This document shows, in pieces, positions 12,602 to 21,570 of a stretch of DNA of 32,020 nt. The position numbers and the translations under genes were made by a program. The notes beneath the pieces are model-generated. The model was not told the DNA's origin, ran no database searches, and saw only the letters and a program-made list of their open reading frames with translations. Within the stretch, counting starts at the first letter, position 1. Every line of letters starts with the position of its first letter. This DNA is from Syncephalis fuscata (taxonomy: Eukaryota; Zoopagomycota; Zoopagomycetes; Zoopagales; Piptocephalidaceae): the NCBI GenBank assembly GCA_025786725.1, contig JAHLTZ010000083.1, forward strand, positions 1 through 32,020, read 5' to 3'.

Positions 12602-13972
12602 CTATCGTTGTTCTAAAAGCTGCATAAAATTCAGTGCTTTCCATCCTACGTCCATTGGAGGAAGCATTTGACCGGTACCAGGAAATGCAATTAATTGACG
12701 CTTAGATGTTGATGGTGCCAATAAAGCGCCTGTATCATTGCGTTTGACGATTCCAAGTGCCTGTTGCGTAGGATCCAGTGCTGCACGTTCGTCCAGTTCA
12801 CCATGAAATGCGAGTATTGGTACGTCTTTAATTGCATTGATTAGTCCAGCTTGACGATTAGCATCAATTCGCCAAAGTAGACGATAATCGCGTAAAAGAC
12901 CAGCCCGTCGCTCACCGCCCCAAGCAAAGCATGTCTCGTAGTGAATAAATAGTTTAATAGCTTCGGGATGATGCGCCAGTTCGTCAAACAAAGCGCTATT
13001 CGGCATAGGTAGTTTGGCGCGCAATAGCGGGTCAGTAAGGAATCGCTGCGAAAACTCTATGGTTGCAGCCATTCCTGAAATAATCCGATGCATTTGATAG
13101 GCGCGGATATTAGAAACAAGGTTTGTGCCGAATGTAAATAGCTCACTAGCCATGGCACGTAATGAACGAGTAAATGCTGGTCCTAATAACGCAGATATAA
13201 GCGTAACAGAATGGACACGATCGGGATATCGCGCTGCCAATGCCAATGCAGCTGTTGCGGATAAACGCCGCGCAACAAGATGTACTGGGCGCTTAACGCC
13301 AAGGCTATCAAGAAATGCAATTATAGCGTCGATCTCAGCATCAAGTGACGATACAGTAGTGCTACGCAAATAGCCTGGTCGACCAATTGATAAAAGTGAA
13401 AAATGTGCCAACTCCTTATTATCACCTTTTTTTGTTGCTAGCTCGGCCTCCGATACGACGGACGCTGGCTGAGTTATTTTTGATAACGGTGAGCCGTAAA
13501 TATCAGCTAGCATGGATAATTTACGTGCAAATATCTCATTTTCATCTAAATCTATAGCACAACAAGATTCTGTTGTTAGTGGCTTTTTTGTGCCTATTGT
13601 ATCGATATAGCCATCACTGCCACCACCACGTGAATGTTGCCACGCCCAAGCAAGCCATGACGCAAGCCAACGTCCTTCGATGTAGCCACCATCAAGACAG
13701 ACGACAACTGGATGTGCCATCACTTTAGCAGGATCGGGTGCCCCTTTCGAAAAGCTCGGACTTGCTCGTAAAAATGGTAAAGGAAATTCATCACAGACAT
13801 CAAATGTATACTGCAGTTGTACTGGAGACCGTTGCTGACCCACTACAAGCGGTGGTAGTGTCATACTACGCTGGTTGTATGTCATTAGCTGGTGTGTAAA
13901 AGCTGAATGACGACGTAAATGTCGAAATGACATGACAATTTGTTGGTAGAAGGAGGGCATTTGAGTAGACAT
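12602..13972 (-). CDS. Alpha/beta-hydrolase-fold protein, probably catalytically dead
   Basis: An intronless frame gives 456 residues from the ATG at 13972; a longer start at 14023 would add 17 residues. The fold signature is clear: a strand VVVCLDGGYIEGRW near residue 90, where HG of the oxyanion loop is DG; a helix ALALAARYPDRVHSVTLIS after the nucleophile elbow; strand VPILAFHGELDERA carrying the acid; and a final GTGQMLPP. The elbow, normally G-x-S-x-G, reads A-R-R-L-S, so Arg236 sits at the catalytic serine. The usual histidine (GxGHxLP) is Gln435. Two triad members are therefore missing. A long insert (about 110-200) separates the early strands. A basic start (SFRHLRRHSAF) may be a mitochondrial presequence (inference). 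A shifted nucleophile, Ser238, cannot be excluded. Confidence 0.75.
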   Translation of the reverse strand: MSTQMPSFYQQIVMSFRHLRRHSAFTHQLMTYNQRSMTLPPLVVGQQRSPVQLQYTFDVCDEFPLPFLRASPSFSKGAPDPAKVMAHPVVVCLDGGYIEGRWLASWLAWAWQHSRGGGSDGYIDTIGTKKPLTTESCCAIDLDENEIFARKLSMLADIYGSPLSKITQPASVVSEAELATKKGDNKELAHFSLLSIGRPGYLRSTTVSSLDAEIDAIIAFLDSLGVKRPVHLVARRLSATAALALAARYPDRVHSVTLISALLGPAFTRSLRAMASELFTFGTNLVSNIRAYQMHRIISGMAATIEFSQRFLTDPLLRAKLPMPNSALFDELAHHPEAIKLFIHYETCFAWGGERRAGLLRDYRLLWRIDANRQAGLINAIKDVPILAFHGELDERAALDPTQQALGIVKRNDTGALLAPSTSKRQLIAFPGTGQMLPPMDVGWKALNFMQLLEQR

Positions 13973-14393
13973 TTCGACTTGACGGCAAATAATAACACTA
14001 TAAATAACGCAAAAGTGGAACAAAATGGTTTATTGCTGACGTGAAAAAAGAATAATACGCTACGCCCTATATTGTTCTAGGATTGCATGTGTTTTATCGC
14101 GGATTAACTTTTATTACATTTATCCAACTCTTTTCTTATGCTAAATATCTACTGACAATAAATTTTAGGATAATGATATTTGGTGTCAAATGGCTTTGTT
14201 CTTTGAATACATTTGCTAGTTTACTAAAATGCCCTTTATGATAATAAGTGTTTTTTAGTGCTAAATAGCTTTTATTATATTTTAATTGGTCTTATTACTA
14301 TAACTCATTATTTTACTGCTAACGTATTTTATAATATACAGGAATATTGGGTCAATTGCCTTTTATTTATTATTACTTAATTACCTGTTGTTA
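13973..14393. other. AT-rich spacer between the hydrolase gene and a candidate exon
   Basis: It contains the upstream region of the minus-strand hydrolase gene. Short plus-strand frames starting near 14172 and 14189 stop within 25 codons. If the frame at 14394-14664 is a terminal exon, its partners should lie here, but no donor-acceptor pair was convincing. Confidence 0.35.
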
Positions 14394-14664
14394 ATATTTC
14401 GTCTTACACTTTTATAAGTATTGTCTGTCAGTTCCACGGCACATAGTCTACGTTTCTTATGCTACTTCCAACGCTCAGGCTCAACCACGTCCTGCCACTA
14501 CCACATGCTCTTCGGCCATTCGTAATGCAACTGTAATGGCCCAAATAAAGGCAGCTACACAACAAGTAGAGGCTGACAATCTGAAAGCACTTGATACTCG
14601 CAGTGCGATAAACAAGCACAGTATCTACACTGAAGATGCTAGCGATCATTGGTCAAGCGACTAG
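14394..14664 (+). CDS. Candidate terminal exon, unidentified protein
   Basis: An open frame with coding-like composition (Ala, Thr, Gln, Ser rich, sharply richer in G+C than its flanks) runs to a TAG at 14662-14664. Plausible acceptors are CTGTCAG near 14433 and CACATAG near 14447. The only internal in-frame ATG (14536) would leave 42 residues. The C-terminal part (TRSAINKHSIYTEDASDHW) is hydrophilic and probably helical; I do not recognise it. An AATAATAAAA stretch near 14727 could serve as a poly(A) signal. A decayed gene fragment is the main alternative. Confidence 0.35.
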
Positions 14665-15149
14665 AATGGTTGAAATGAATTAGCCAGCTAATTCGACAGT
14701 ATCGAATCTTGTTACATAAAAAGCAAATAATAAAATTAAAGCTATTGAGAAAACAGTTGATTAGCACAAAGTGTTGAAATATGTAAATTTAAGCTTCTGT
14801 ATTTTTGCAAACATGTTAATAATATAGCTGATTATCATTTGCTAATTGTTGGATGTAAATAAAACATGAGCATAGACATGATGACTTGATCAAACAAAGT
14901 AAAATGGAACCATGTATTTATTACTAAAAATCTGAATAGTTGAATAAACACAACTGAATTCAGGTTTGCTAGTGATATAATGGTGCCACTGATTAAAAGA
15001 AATAAACCGGATCATTGGCTGGAACTTGCTATATAAATAAGCTGAACGGCACTTGTCAAACGATCTTGCCTTGCACCTAGTATATACCTAGAATAGATTG
15101 AACTAGTCGTTCAATCCTACTGCCAATGCCAATGTATTGGATGTACCGG
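14665..15149. other. 3' flank shared by two genes
   Basis: On the minus strand this holds the 3' UTR of the micro-exon gene. A minus-strand AATAAA appears as tttatt near 14916, about 230 nt past its stop. No open frame or RNA gene was seen. Confidence 0.4.
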
Positions 15150-17064
15150 TTATTCTATGTTTATAAATATATACACAAGTGATATGAATTAATGTATAAA
15201 CCAACAATGTATAACATCACCTACTCTCTATTAATGTCAAGTTATCGAACATAAAACATCACATAAAATTAATTCATAATCGACTAATATACTGTAGTAC
15301 TTACTAACTATTAATATTAAATTATTAATGCATAAAATATATAATATACAATTAGCGCATAAATAATTAATATAAATTATCACCTACCGCCTATTAGTAT
15401 TAGCATCAGCATACAAAATAAACGTGTAATTAGTAAACAGTTAATTAGCATACAATATCGCTTACATTCTATTAGCATTAAATTATTGATATAAAACATG
15501 TAGTGTATAAGCAATACATAGTTAATTAGTATGCGCTAGTACTTACTGCCTATTAATATTAAGTTATTGATATGCAATGAATATGCAATTAGTAAATAGT
15601 AATTATCATATAATAGCACTTACAATCTAATAGTGTTAAATTATTGATATGAAAATAAATTGCAATTAGTATATAGATGGCCAATATATAATACGACTTA
15701 CTCTCTGTTGATATCAAGTTATCAAACAGCACATAGCATGTAATTAGTGTATAATCCATTGACATATAATGTCACTTACCAGCTATAATATTAAAATATT
15801 GATACACGTTGCATAACATGCAATTAGTACATATTCAATTAATATATAATGCCACTTACGATCTAATTCTATAAGTTATTTAATAAATACAACGCATAAA
15901 ATATAGTCAACACATAGCCAATTGCTATAAAATATCACTTACCATCTATTGATATTAATTTGTTTATGCGCATTACATATATAACAAAATTAGCGTGTAG
16001 CTGCTTGATATACAATACTACTTACAGCCTATTATATTAATTTGTTGACACATACAGCACATAGCATGTAATTAGTGCATAGCCAATCAGTATAAAATAC
16101 CACTTACCGTCTGTTAATATTGAGATATTAATTTAAGTGTCACATAACATATTATTAGTGTGTAGTCGACTAATATACAATCTTACTTACCACCTAGTGT
16201 ATTGAATTGTTCATTTACATAATGCATAGCATATAATTATTATTTAATTGATTAATATAAAATATTACTTACGACCTATTATATTAAATTGTTCATTCAC
16301 ATAATTTGTAGCATGTAGTTAGTATATAAACGATTAATACACAATGTTACTTACGACCTATTATATTAAGTTGTTGATGCACACAGCAATACCATGCAAT
16401 TAGTGTAAACTCGATTAAAATACAATATTACTTACAAACTATTGATATCAAGTTGTCAATACAGATGGTACATAGTAAGTAATTGATTACAATTAATTAA
16501 TGCAAAATATCACTTACCAACTATTAGTATCAAGTGGTTGATGTAGATTATACGTATAATGCAATTAGTACATAAATAATTAATATTTAGCAAAACTTAC
16601 GATCTATTGTATTAAGTTGTCGATACACATAGTACAGTACATTTAATTAGTATACAGCTAATCAATATACAATGCCACTTACTGCCTATTAATGTTAAGT
16701 TATTGACATGCACAATAAACGGTATATAATTAATGCATATCCAGTCATTATATGGTGTACTTACAAGCTATTAATTTAAAGTGTTAAATAAAACATATAT
16801 TTAGTTAAATTGTCAGTTGACATATAATATAACTTACCTCTGACTAATTTTAGTTTGGCAAATATAAACAATATTTAGTTAAATATTTAGTCAACGTGCA
16901 ACACCACTTACATCCTATCAATGTTGTTATTACATATTAGCATTGCATATTTATTATAAATGTAACCTACTGCGATCAACCAAAACTGACTTAGCATCCA
17001 CTGTGGATGTACTGGCCACAAAAGCCACGACGAGGGTGCAGATAACGGCAATAGAAAGCTTCAT
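15150..17064 (-). CDS. Secreted Cys-rich peptide gene with 22 micro-exons
   Basis: Exon 1 (17064-16971) encodes 31 residues. The first 24 are a textbook signal peptide (MKLS, a hydrophobic core of I/V/A/L/F, cleavage after T-V-D-A). It ends in phase 1 at donor GTAGGT. The following exons, in gene order, are 16914-16912, 16843-16838 (6 nt), 16767-16765, 16685-16683, 16603-16601, 16520-16518, 16438-16436, 16357-16355, 16275-16273, 16193-16191, 16110-16108, 16028-16026, 15945-15943, 15862-15860, 15782-15780, 15704-15702, 15626-15624, 15549-15547, 15468-15466, 15390-15388, 15307-15305, 15227-15225. A final exon starts at 15154, with TAA at 15152-15150. Introns are 56-80 nt. Every acceptor is AG (mostly TAATAG) and every donor GTAAG or GTAGG. 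The product has 55 residues; the mature part is basic, with cysteines C-x3-C-x9-C-x-C, as in the CxxxC/CxC core of defensin-like CS-alpha-beta peptides. The role is unknown; antimicrobial, effector or signalling functions are possible. The gene structure is inferred, without transcript data. Confidence 0.8.
15210..16930 (-). repeat. Degenerate ~80-bp tandem array, 22 units
   Basis: The plus strand repeats the pattern ACTTAC-NNN-CTATTAATATTAAGTTGTTGA, followed by a less conserved part with CATGTAATTAGT and AATTAATATACAAT, about every 75-83 bp. Conservation is highest on both sides of the three N positions, and those three positions vary freely. Read on the minus strand, each unit is a complete intron plus one 3-nt exon of the peptide gene. 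The array appears to have grown by tandem duplication of an intron-exon unit followed by divergence. Confidence 0.9.
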
Positions 17065-17194
17065 GATGATAATGTTGATTGTTGAATCAAAGTAAAATGA
17101 ATACTGCAAGCTTTTTGAAACAGTGTGAAAAATAGTGAGTAGCAGAAAGTGGGGTTTGATATGATGATGCCACTGATAATTGTGCGTTTTTTGT

Positions 17195-17212
17195 GGACTA
17201 TTTAAATACATT
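17195..17212 (-). promoter_or_regulatory. TATA-like box of the micro-exon peptide gene
   Basis: On the minus strand the sequence reads GTATTTAAATAG, about 135 nt upstream of the ATG at 17064. The enolase and polyubiquitin genes have similar AT boxes about 140-160 nt upstream of their start codons, so the spacing is consistent within this window. Confidence 0.4.
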
Positions 17213-17689
17213 GCTATTTTGGAGAACCAAACAATGTGTTCTATCAATTACAACACTGATACGCGATGTAAATCAATGAAACACATCCATGTGATAGCTT
17301 AAACCATCCATATACCGATGTAGCAACGCCATAGTAATATGTAATTAGGCCTTAACCCAATATGCTCGGATTGGGCCAGATGAAACAGCAATTTCAGCGA
17401 TTCCGTACATATGTGGTAGAGTTGCAATAGAATTCTATTGCCTTGTTTAGAATTTGGACATGCGTCGCAAATGAAACATATTGGTTCCATTGGAGCATTG
17501 CAATGTATCACTATGCCTTTTACCGCCGCTTTTATCAACAACAACTCAATTTCAAATATTTTTATCCTTTCAAACCGAGTATAGCGCTAAACTTGTATTA
17601 TTTACAGGTATATACTTTTATGCACAAGCTAGCTACACTTTTAAATTATAGATATATCGATTGGTTTACAAATTCATTCAATGTGACAT
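17213..17689. other. Unassigned sequence upstream of the peptide gene
   Basis: Overlapping frames at 17299-17544 (-) and 17443-17694 (+) are open. The minus frame contains a small Cys cluster (CFICDACPN) but no known domain, and neither has splice or poly(A) support. It may be a remnant of a mobile element. Confidence 0.3.
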
Positions 17690-17770
17690 TGTAATTAAGC
17701 TACAAGAATAAACGGGTTATATTTAGCCCCGTGTAAATAAATGCTGATACAAGCTTTATTGTTAATGAGT
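17690..17770. repeat. Diverged direct repeat, left copy
   Basis: Shares ordered blocks (ACATTG, CGGGYTAT, TGCTGATACAA, CTTTATT) with 18208-18295. The two copies directly flank SINE copy 1. Confidence 0.55.
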
Positions 17771-17787
17771 GATCTAACATGATGGCC

Positions 17788-18200
17788 TGAAATGGTGTTT
17801 TGGCCTATTGGTTGGTTAACACGCCCTCCTCAGTTTTAGAAAGCGAGAGAGGGGGGCTTTCGTTTAGTTTGAAACCCGTTTTATGGATGCGTAATGGATT
17901 ATTCCGTAAGAAAAAGGTCAATATTCCAAGATGTGAGGAGGTCACTACAGAAAATACTGTATGTGGTGAGGTCTGCTTTGCGCGTGGTAAGGTCTGTTTT
18001 GCGCGTGGTAAGGTCTGCTTTGTGTGTGGTAAGGTCTGCTTTGTGTGTGGTAAGGTCTGCTTTGCGTGTGATAAGGTCTGCTTTGCGTGTGGATATGTTC
18101 GAAAAAAATTGTCTTTTTTTCCTACTTATGGCAGAAAAATTTCGCAATGCACGAATAAATCCTGATGGTTCATTATCTTAAACTAATTAATTTAATTAAT
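17788..18200 (+). mobile_element. tRNA-derived SINE, copy 1 (diverged)
   Basis: Aligns with copy 2 at 18526-18829 through the tRNA-like head, the block TCAATATTCCAAGATGTGAG and the 3' end CTTAAACTAAT. The head has an A-box-like TTGGCCTATTGG (17800-17811), a long variable-arm stretch and a B-box-like AGTTTGAAACCC, resembling a Leu or Ser tRNA. It is expanded by an internal 21-bp tandem array. No clear target duplication remains, so it is older than copy 2. Ends are approximate. Confidence 0.65.
17965..18090 (+). repeat. 21-bp tandem repeat, six units, inside SINE copy 1
   Basis: Six consecutive units of the type GGTAAGGTCTGCTTTGYGYGT. The unit length is a multiple of three, so frames on both strands stay open (one gives a KVCF-type repeat). 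The corresponding part of copy 2 has a single related segment, so the array expanded after insertion. Confidence 0.85.
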
Positions 18201-18207
18201 CTAATTT

Positions 18208-18295
18208 ATAACATTGCAGTTTGATTATAGAAGTGAGCGGGCTATTTTTAACACAGCGCAAATAGCTGCTGATACAAAGCCTTATTCTTGACTAC
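18208..18295. repeat. Diverged direct repeat, right copy
   Basis: Partner of 17690-17770, immediately downstream of SINE copy 1. It ends with TGCTGATACAAAGCCTTATT. Confidence 0.55.
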
Positions 18296-18525
18296 TAATT
18301 ATTTGTGTTGATTCTTGGCTGTTATGCATCGACTTGTTCGACGATCAAACATTAAATTTAGGTATTGGTGTTGTCAAATGTTTGATCATAAAGTACATAT
18401 ACTAGGTACCCATTATAATATAAGACTTTATTGGTTGCTTGGATTACATTACAATTATATATATTATAATTTTTATTGTTATTTGTGAAATTAACATGTT
18501 ATAATTAAATATATTCAATAATTGC

Positions 18526-18829
18526 GGGGGAGGCGTGGTGGCCTAAACGGTCAACGCGTCTTCCCTAAAGTAGGAAAATGTTGGTTCGCCTAGTTCGAAT
18601 CTTGTTTTCAGGAAATGCGTGATGGGATCCTTCCGTAGAAGAAATGGTCGATATTCCAACACGTGAGGAGAGCCACCAACGGTTTCAGTTGTAGATGGCA
18701 GGTTCTGCGTTGCGCGCGGATAGGTTCGAAATGAACCGTCTATTCTCCTAGGGGTGGCAGACAAATGCTGCAAATGCGCGGTTAGGTCCTACGGACCGTT
18801 GTCTCACTTAAGCTAATAAATTCAAATTC
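18526..18829 (+). mobile_element. tRNA-derived SINE, copy 2, with target duplication
   Basis: A 304-bp insert lies between two perfect 19-bp direct repeats (18507-18525 and 18830-18848, starting AAATATATTC). The head carries an A box TGGCCTAAACGG at 18539-18550 and a B box TAGTTCGAATC at 18591-18601, with tRNA-like spacing and a long variable region as in Leu/Ser tRNAs. The 3' end is an AT-rich TTCAAATTCA-type tail rather than poly(A). SINEs are non-coding retroposons transcribed by RNA polymerase III and mobilised by a LINE, which is not in this window. Confidence 0.8.
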
Positions 18830-18984
18830 AAATATATTCAATAATTGCATTATATTATTCATTTTAACAATAATATTAATAATTTATTTTTTTCTATATT
18901 TTATTAGTATTAAACTACTATTAAACAATTTTATAAATAATTTTTAATCATAATTTAGTGATAAAATGACTAAAATTGATAAAA

Positions 18985-19830
18985 ATTGCGCAATTTAATA
19001 ACATCCAATTTATTGAACATGATGATGGATGGTGAGTGACATCAATCATCAAATACTCATCATCATAGATTCATTATCAGTATGCATATGTCCAGTATAC
19101 ATATATACTTTATTCACTTATACCATTATTATTCTATGACATATTGGATACATTATATTTGCTATATATCCCGAATACATATGCTTTGATGAATAAATAA
19201 GTTGAAATGAATATACTTTTATCAAGGATAAAGCTAGAACCAAACGGACAACGGCACTAGGTAGCACGTAGTTATTAGACAATAAAGCAATATGGCAATG
19301 TGATGAATATACAAGATGAAGTGGCGATTAGCTATGTTAAAGCTACATTGCATATAGACTAGTAAGCGAATGAGCAACATTAGTTGGGCTTTATTAATAA
19401 TAAGGCTAGAACAAACATAAAAGCTGTTTTGGATAGAGGAAGGCTAGGTGAGCATGAAATGACATAAAATAGAATGAGTACACAATGGGAAGAATGTGTA
19501 TAATGCAATGACGGGAATGAGCAAAGTATATTGGAACATATAAAAAATAGAATGTGTCTAGTATGTCATAGAGTATTATATAGTAGTATGTAATAGAATG
19601 GAAATGATATAAATACTAGTTATATGCATACTGGATAATGAATCTATGATGATGAGTATTTGATGATTGATGTCACTCACCACCCATCATCATGTTCAAT
19701 AGGTTGGTTGTTATTAGTTGTTAGTCATTTACCATCAAACAAACAATAAATGTGATGATGTAATGATTAAGTAAAACTCGCCACTTGTCCCATGTTCAAT
19801 AGATTAAATGTGTAGTTCAATTACGCAAAT
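18985..19830. mobile_element. Non-autonomous DNA transposon (MITE-like), copy 2
   Basis: Nearly identical to 4271-5218 over the core and the whole right inverted repeat, which ends TTACGCAAAT. The left repeat lacks its outer ~100 bp: after a terminus-like ATTGCGCAATTTAA the sequence jumps to the inner CTATTGAACATGATGATG-like block. No target duplication is evident. The outer deletion may have immobilised this copy. Confidence 0.8.
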
Positions 19831-20068
19831 GTTATTAATTTTAAGCATCTTGACACCAAATCGTATTAAATAGCTAATAAGTTGTTTAATAACAATAGCA
19901 GAAATAAATAAAAAATCAATTAAATGAACAAATACTATACTTGGTCCTAATGTTCGGATGATCATACAGTATTTTATAATCATTTTACAATAAACGTTAT
20001 ATAATACTCTATCAATTATATTATTAGCAAATTGCTACTTTTTATTAGCAATGTTCAGTATCGGCCAT

Positions 20069-21434
20069 TTAAATAGGATGGCGGAAGTTTTCACCGGCAT
20101 ATCGTGCATTGGTACCCATCTCCTCTTCAATGCGTAGCAACTGATTGTACTTGGCAAGGCGCTCAGATCGGCATGGTGCGCCCGTCTTGATCTGGCCTGT
20201 ACCAAGACCGACGACCAAGTCGGCAATGAAAGTATCCTCGGTCTCGCCAGATCGATGCGATACCATGGTACCCCAGCCATCATCGCGAGCCATCTGCGTA
20301 GCACGGATCGACTCGGTGACGGTACCGATTTGGTTAACCTTTAGCAAAAGACCATTGCAAGCCTTTTTGACGACTGCCGTTTCAATACGTGAAGGATTTG
20401 AGACGGTAAGATCATCGCCGACCACTTGGACTTGCTGACCAATCTTGCTTGTAAAGGTAGACCAAGCACTCCAGTCGTCTTGTTCAAATGGATCCTCAAT
20501 TGAAACAATTGGATAATCATTGACAAAGGAAGCATACAAGTCACCAAGCTGTTCGCCAGTGATCCATTCATCTGGGTTGGAGGCTGAGTTTTTAAAGTCA
20601 AGATCGTACTTGCCATTATTGTAGAATTCAGAGGCAGCCGAGTCCATGGCAATCTTCACCTTGTCGGTGTAGCCTGCCTTGGCAATTGCTTGCTTCAACA
20701 GCTCAAGACCTTCACGGTTATCCTGGATATTAGGGGCAAAGCCACCTTCGTCACCAACATTGGTAGCTAGAAATATTGAAATTAGATTTAAAAAATAAAA
20801 AAATATTAATTAACTTACCATCCTGTCCGTATTTGGTCTTAATTACACCCTTAAGTGCGTGGTACACTTCGCTACCAATCTTCATGGCCTCGGTGAAGCT
20901 AGCGGCACCAGTAGGCATAATCATAAACTCCTGCATGGCAAGTTTGTTACCAGCATGTGAGCCACCGTTAATTACGTTAAAAGCAGGTACAGGCAAAACA
21001 ATTTCGCTTTCTTTACGGCCAGCCAATTGAGCGATGTGGCGGTAGAGTGGAATGCCTTGTTGGGCGGCACCAGCCTTGCACACGGCAAGAGAAACACCCA
21101 AAATAGCATTAGCACCGAGCTTGCTCTTGTTTTGAGTGCCATCGAGCTTATTCAAAAAGTCATCAATGGCAGCTTGATTCGTTACATCCAAATTGGCGCT
21201 AATAAGTGCTGGTGCAATAACACTTTTGACGTTATCGACAGCTTGGTAAACACCTTTGCCAAGATAGTCGGCTTTGACACCGTCCCGTAGCTCGTGCGCC
21301 TCATGAATACCAGTAGAGGCACCGGAAGGCACAGCAGCACGGAATACACCGAGGTTGGTCGTGACCTCGACTTCAACGGTTGGATTGCCGCGTGAGTCGA
21401 AGATCTGGCGGGCGTGAACCTTAGTAATAGCCAT
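20069..21434 (-). CDS. Enolase (2-phosphoglycerate hydratase)
   Basis: Exons are 21434-20819 and 20766-20069, giving 437 residues, the normal fungal length. The 52-nt intron (GTAAGT...TTCTAG) restores [13 protein letters not shown]. Enolase interconverts 2-phosphoglycerate and phosphoenolpyruvate in cytosolic glycolysis and binds two Mg2+. Visible landmarks are the N-terminal [17 protein letters not shown], the SGASTG loop, the substrate loop [12 protein letters not shown], the catalytic Glu in GDEGG, metal ligands in [11 protein letters not shown] and GDDLTV, the catalytic Lys in [10 protein letters not shown] and the active-site SHRSGETED. All key residues are present. It is divergent from the ankyrin-FYVE-RING gene, sharing a 650-bp intergenic region. 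A TATA-like box lies about 140 nt upstream of the ATG. Confidence 0.98.
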
Positions 21435-21570
21435 AGTGCTCGAGTAACAAGTATACGTCGTTAGTAAAACAACAAATAGCGCAAACAGCCTTATCTGTTC
21501 GTAGAAATAAAAGAAAAAGACGACAGAGCGATAACGATAAGCAATTGTCGTATTTTCGACAATTAGGACG

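Noticed and set aside
16838-16843. Alternative 2-nt exon (CAG acceptor) instead of the 6-nt exon
   Set aside because: A 2-nt exon would shift the frame of every later micro-exon and lose the cysteine pattern and the placed stop. The TTAG acceptor giving 6 nt keeps frame.
15210-16930. The array as a simple minisatellite in one long intron, or as zero-length recursive splice sites
   Set aside because: Recursive sites have AG directly joined to GT. Here three bases always separate them, those bases are the only freely varying positions, and they read through to a stop exactly past the last acceptor. Without cDNA the minisatellite view is less likely but not excluded.
16954-17247. 97-residue minus-strand open frame taken as one protein
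   Set aside because: The true start is the internal ATG at 17064, which begins a signal peptide. The last six residues are read-through into intron 1, and the upstream part is leader and promoter with a TATA-like box.
17299-17544. Minus-strand frame with a small cysteine cluster
   Set aside because: No known domain, no splice or poly(A) support, and it overlaps an equally open plus-strand frame; probably chance or a remnant.
17800-18165. Cys-rich repeat protein (KVCF repeats) in the 21-bp array
   Set aside because: The frame lies inside a SINE copy and is open only because the repeat unit is a multiple of three. It has no signal peptide, no splice support and no poly(A) support.
18526-18610. 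Functional tRNA(Leu/Ser) gene
   Set aside because: A and B boxes are present, but the B box is degenerate, the acceptor stem does not pair convincingly, and the unit is embedded in a 304-bp retroposon with target duplications.
18543-18773. 76-residue minus-strand frame
   Set aside because: It lies wholly inside SINE copy 2, antisense to the tRNA-like head.
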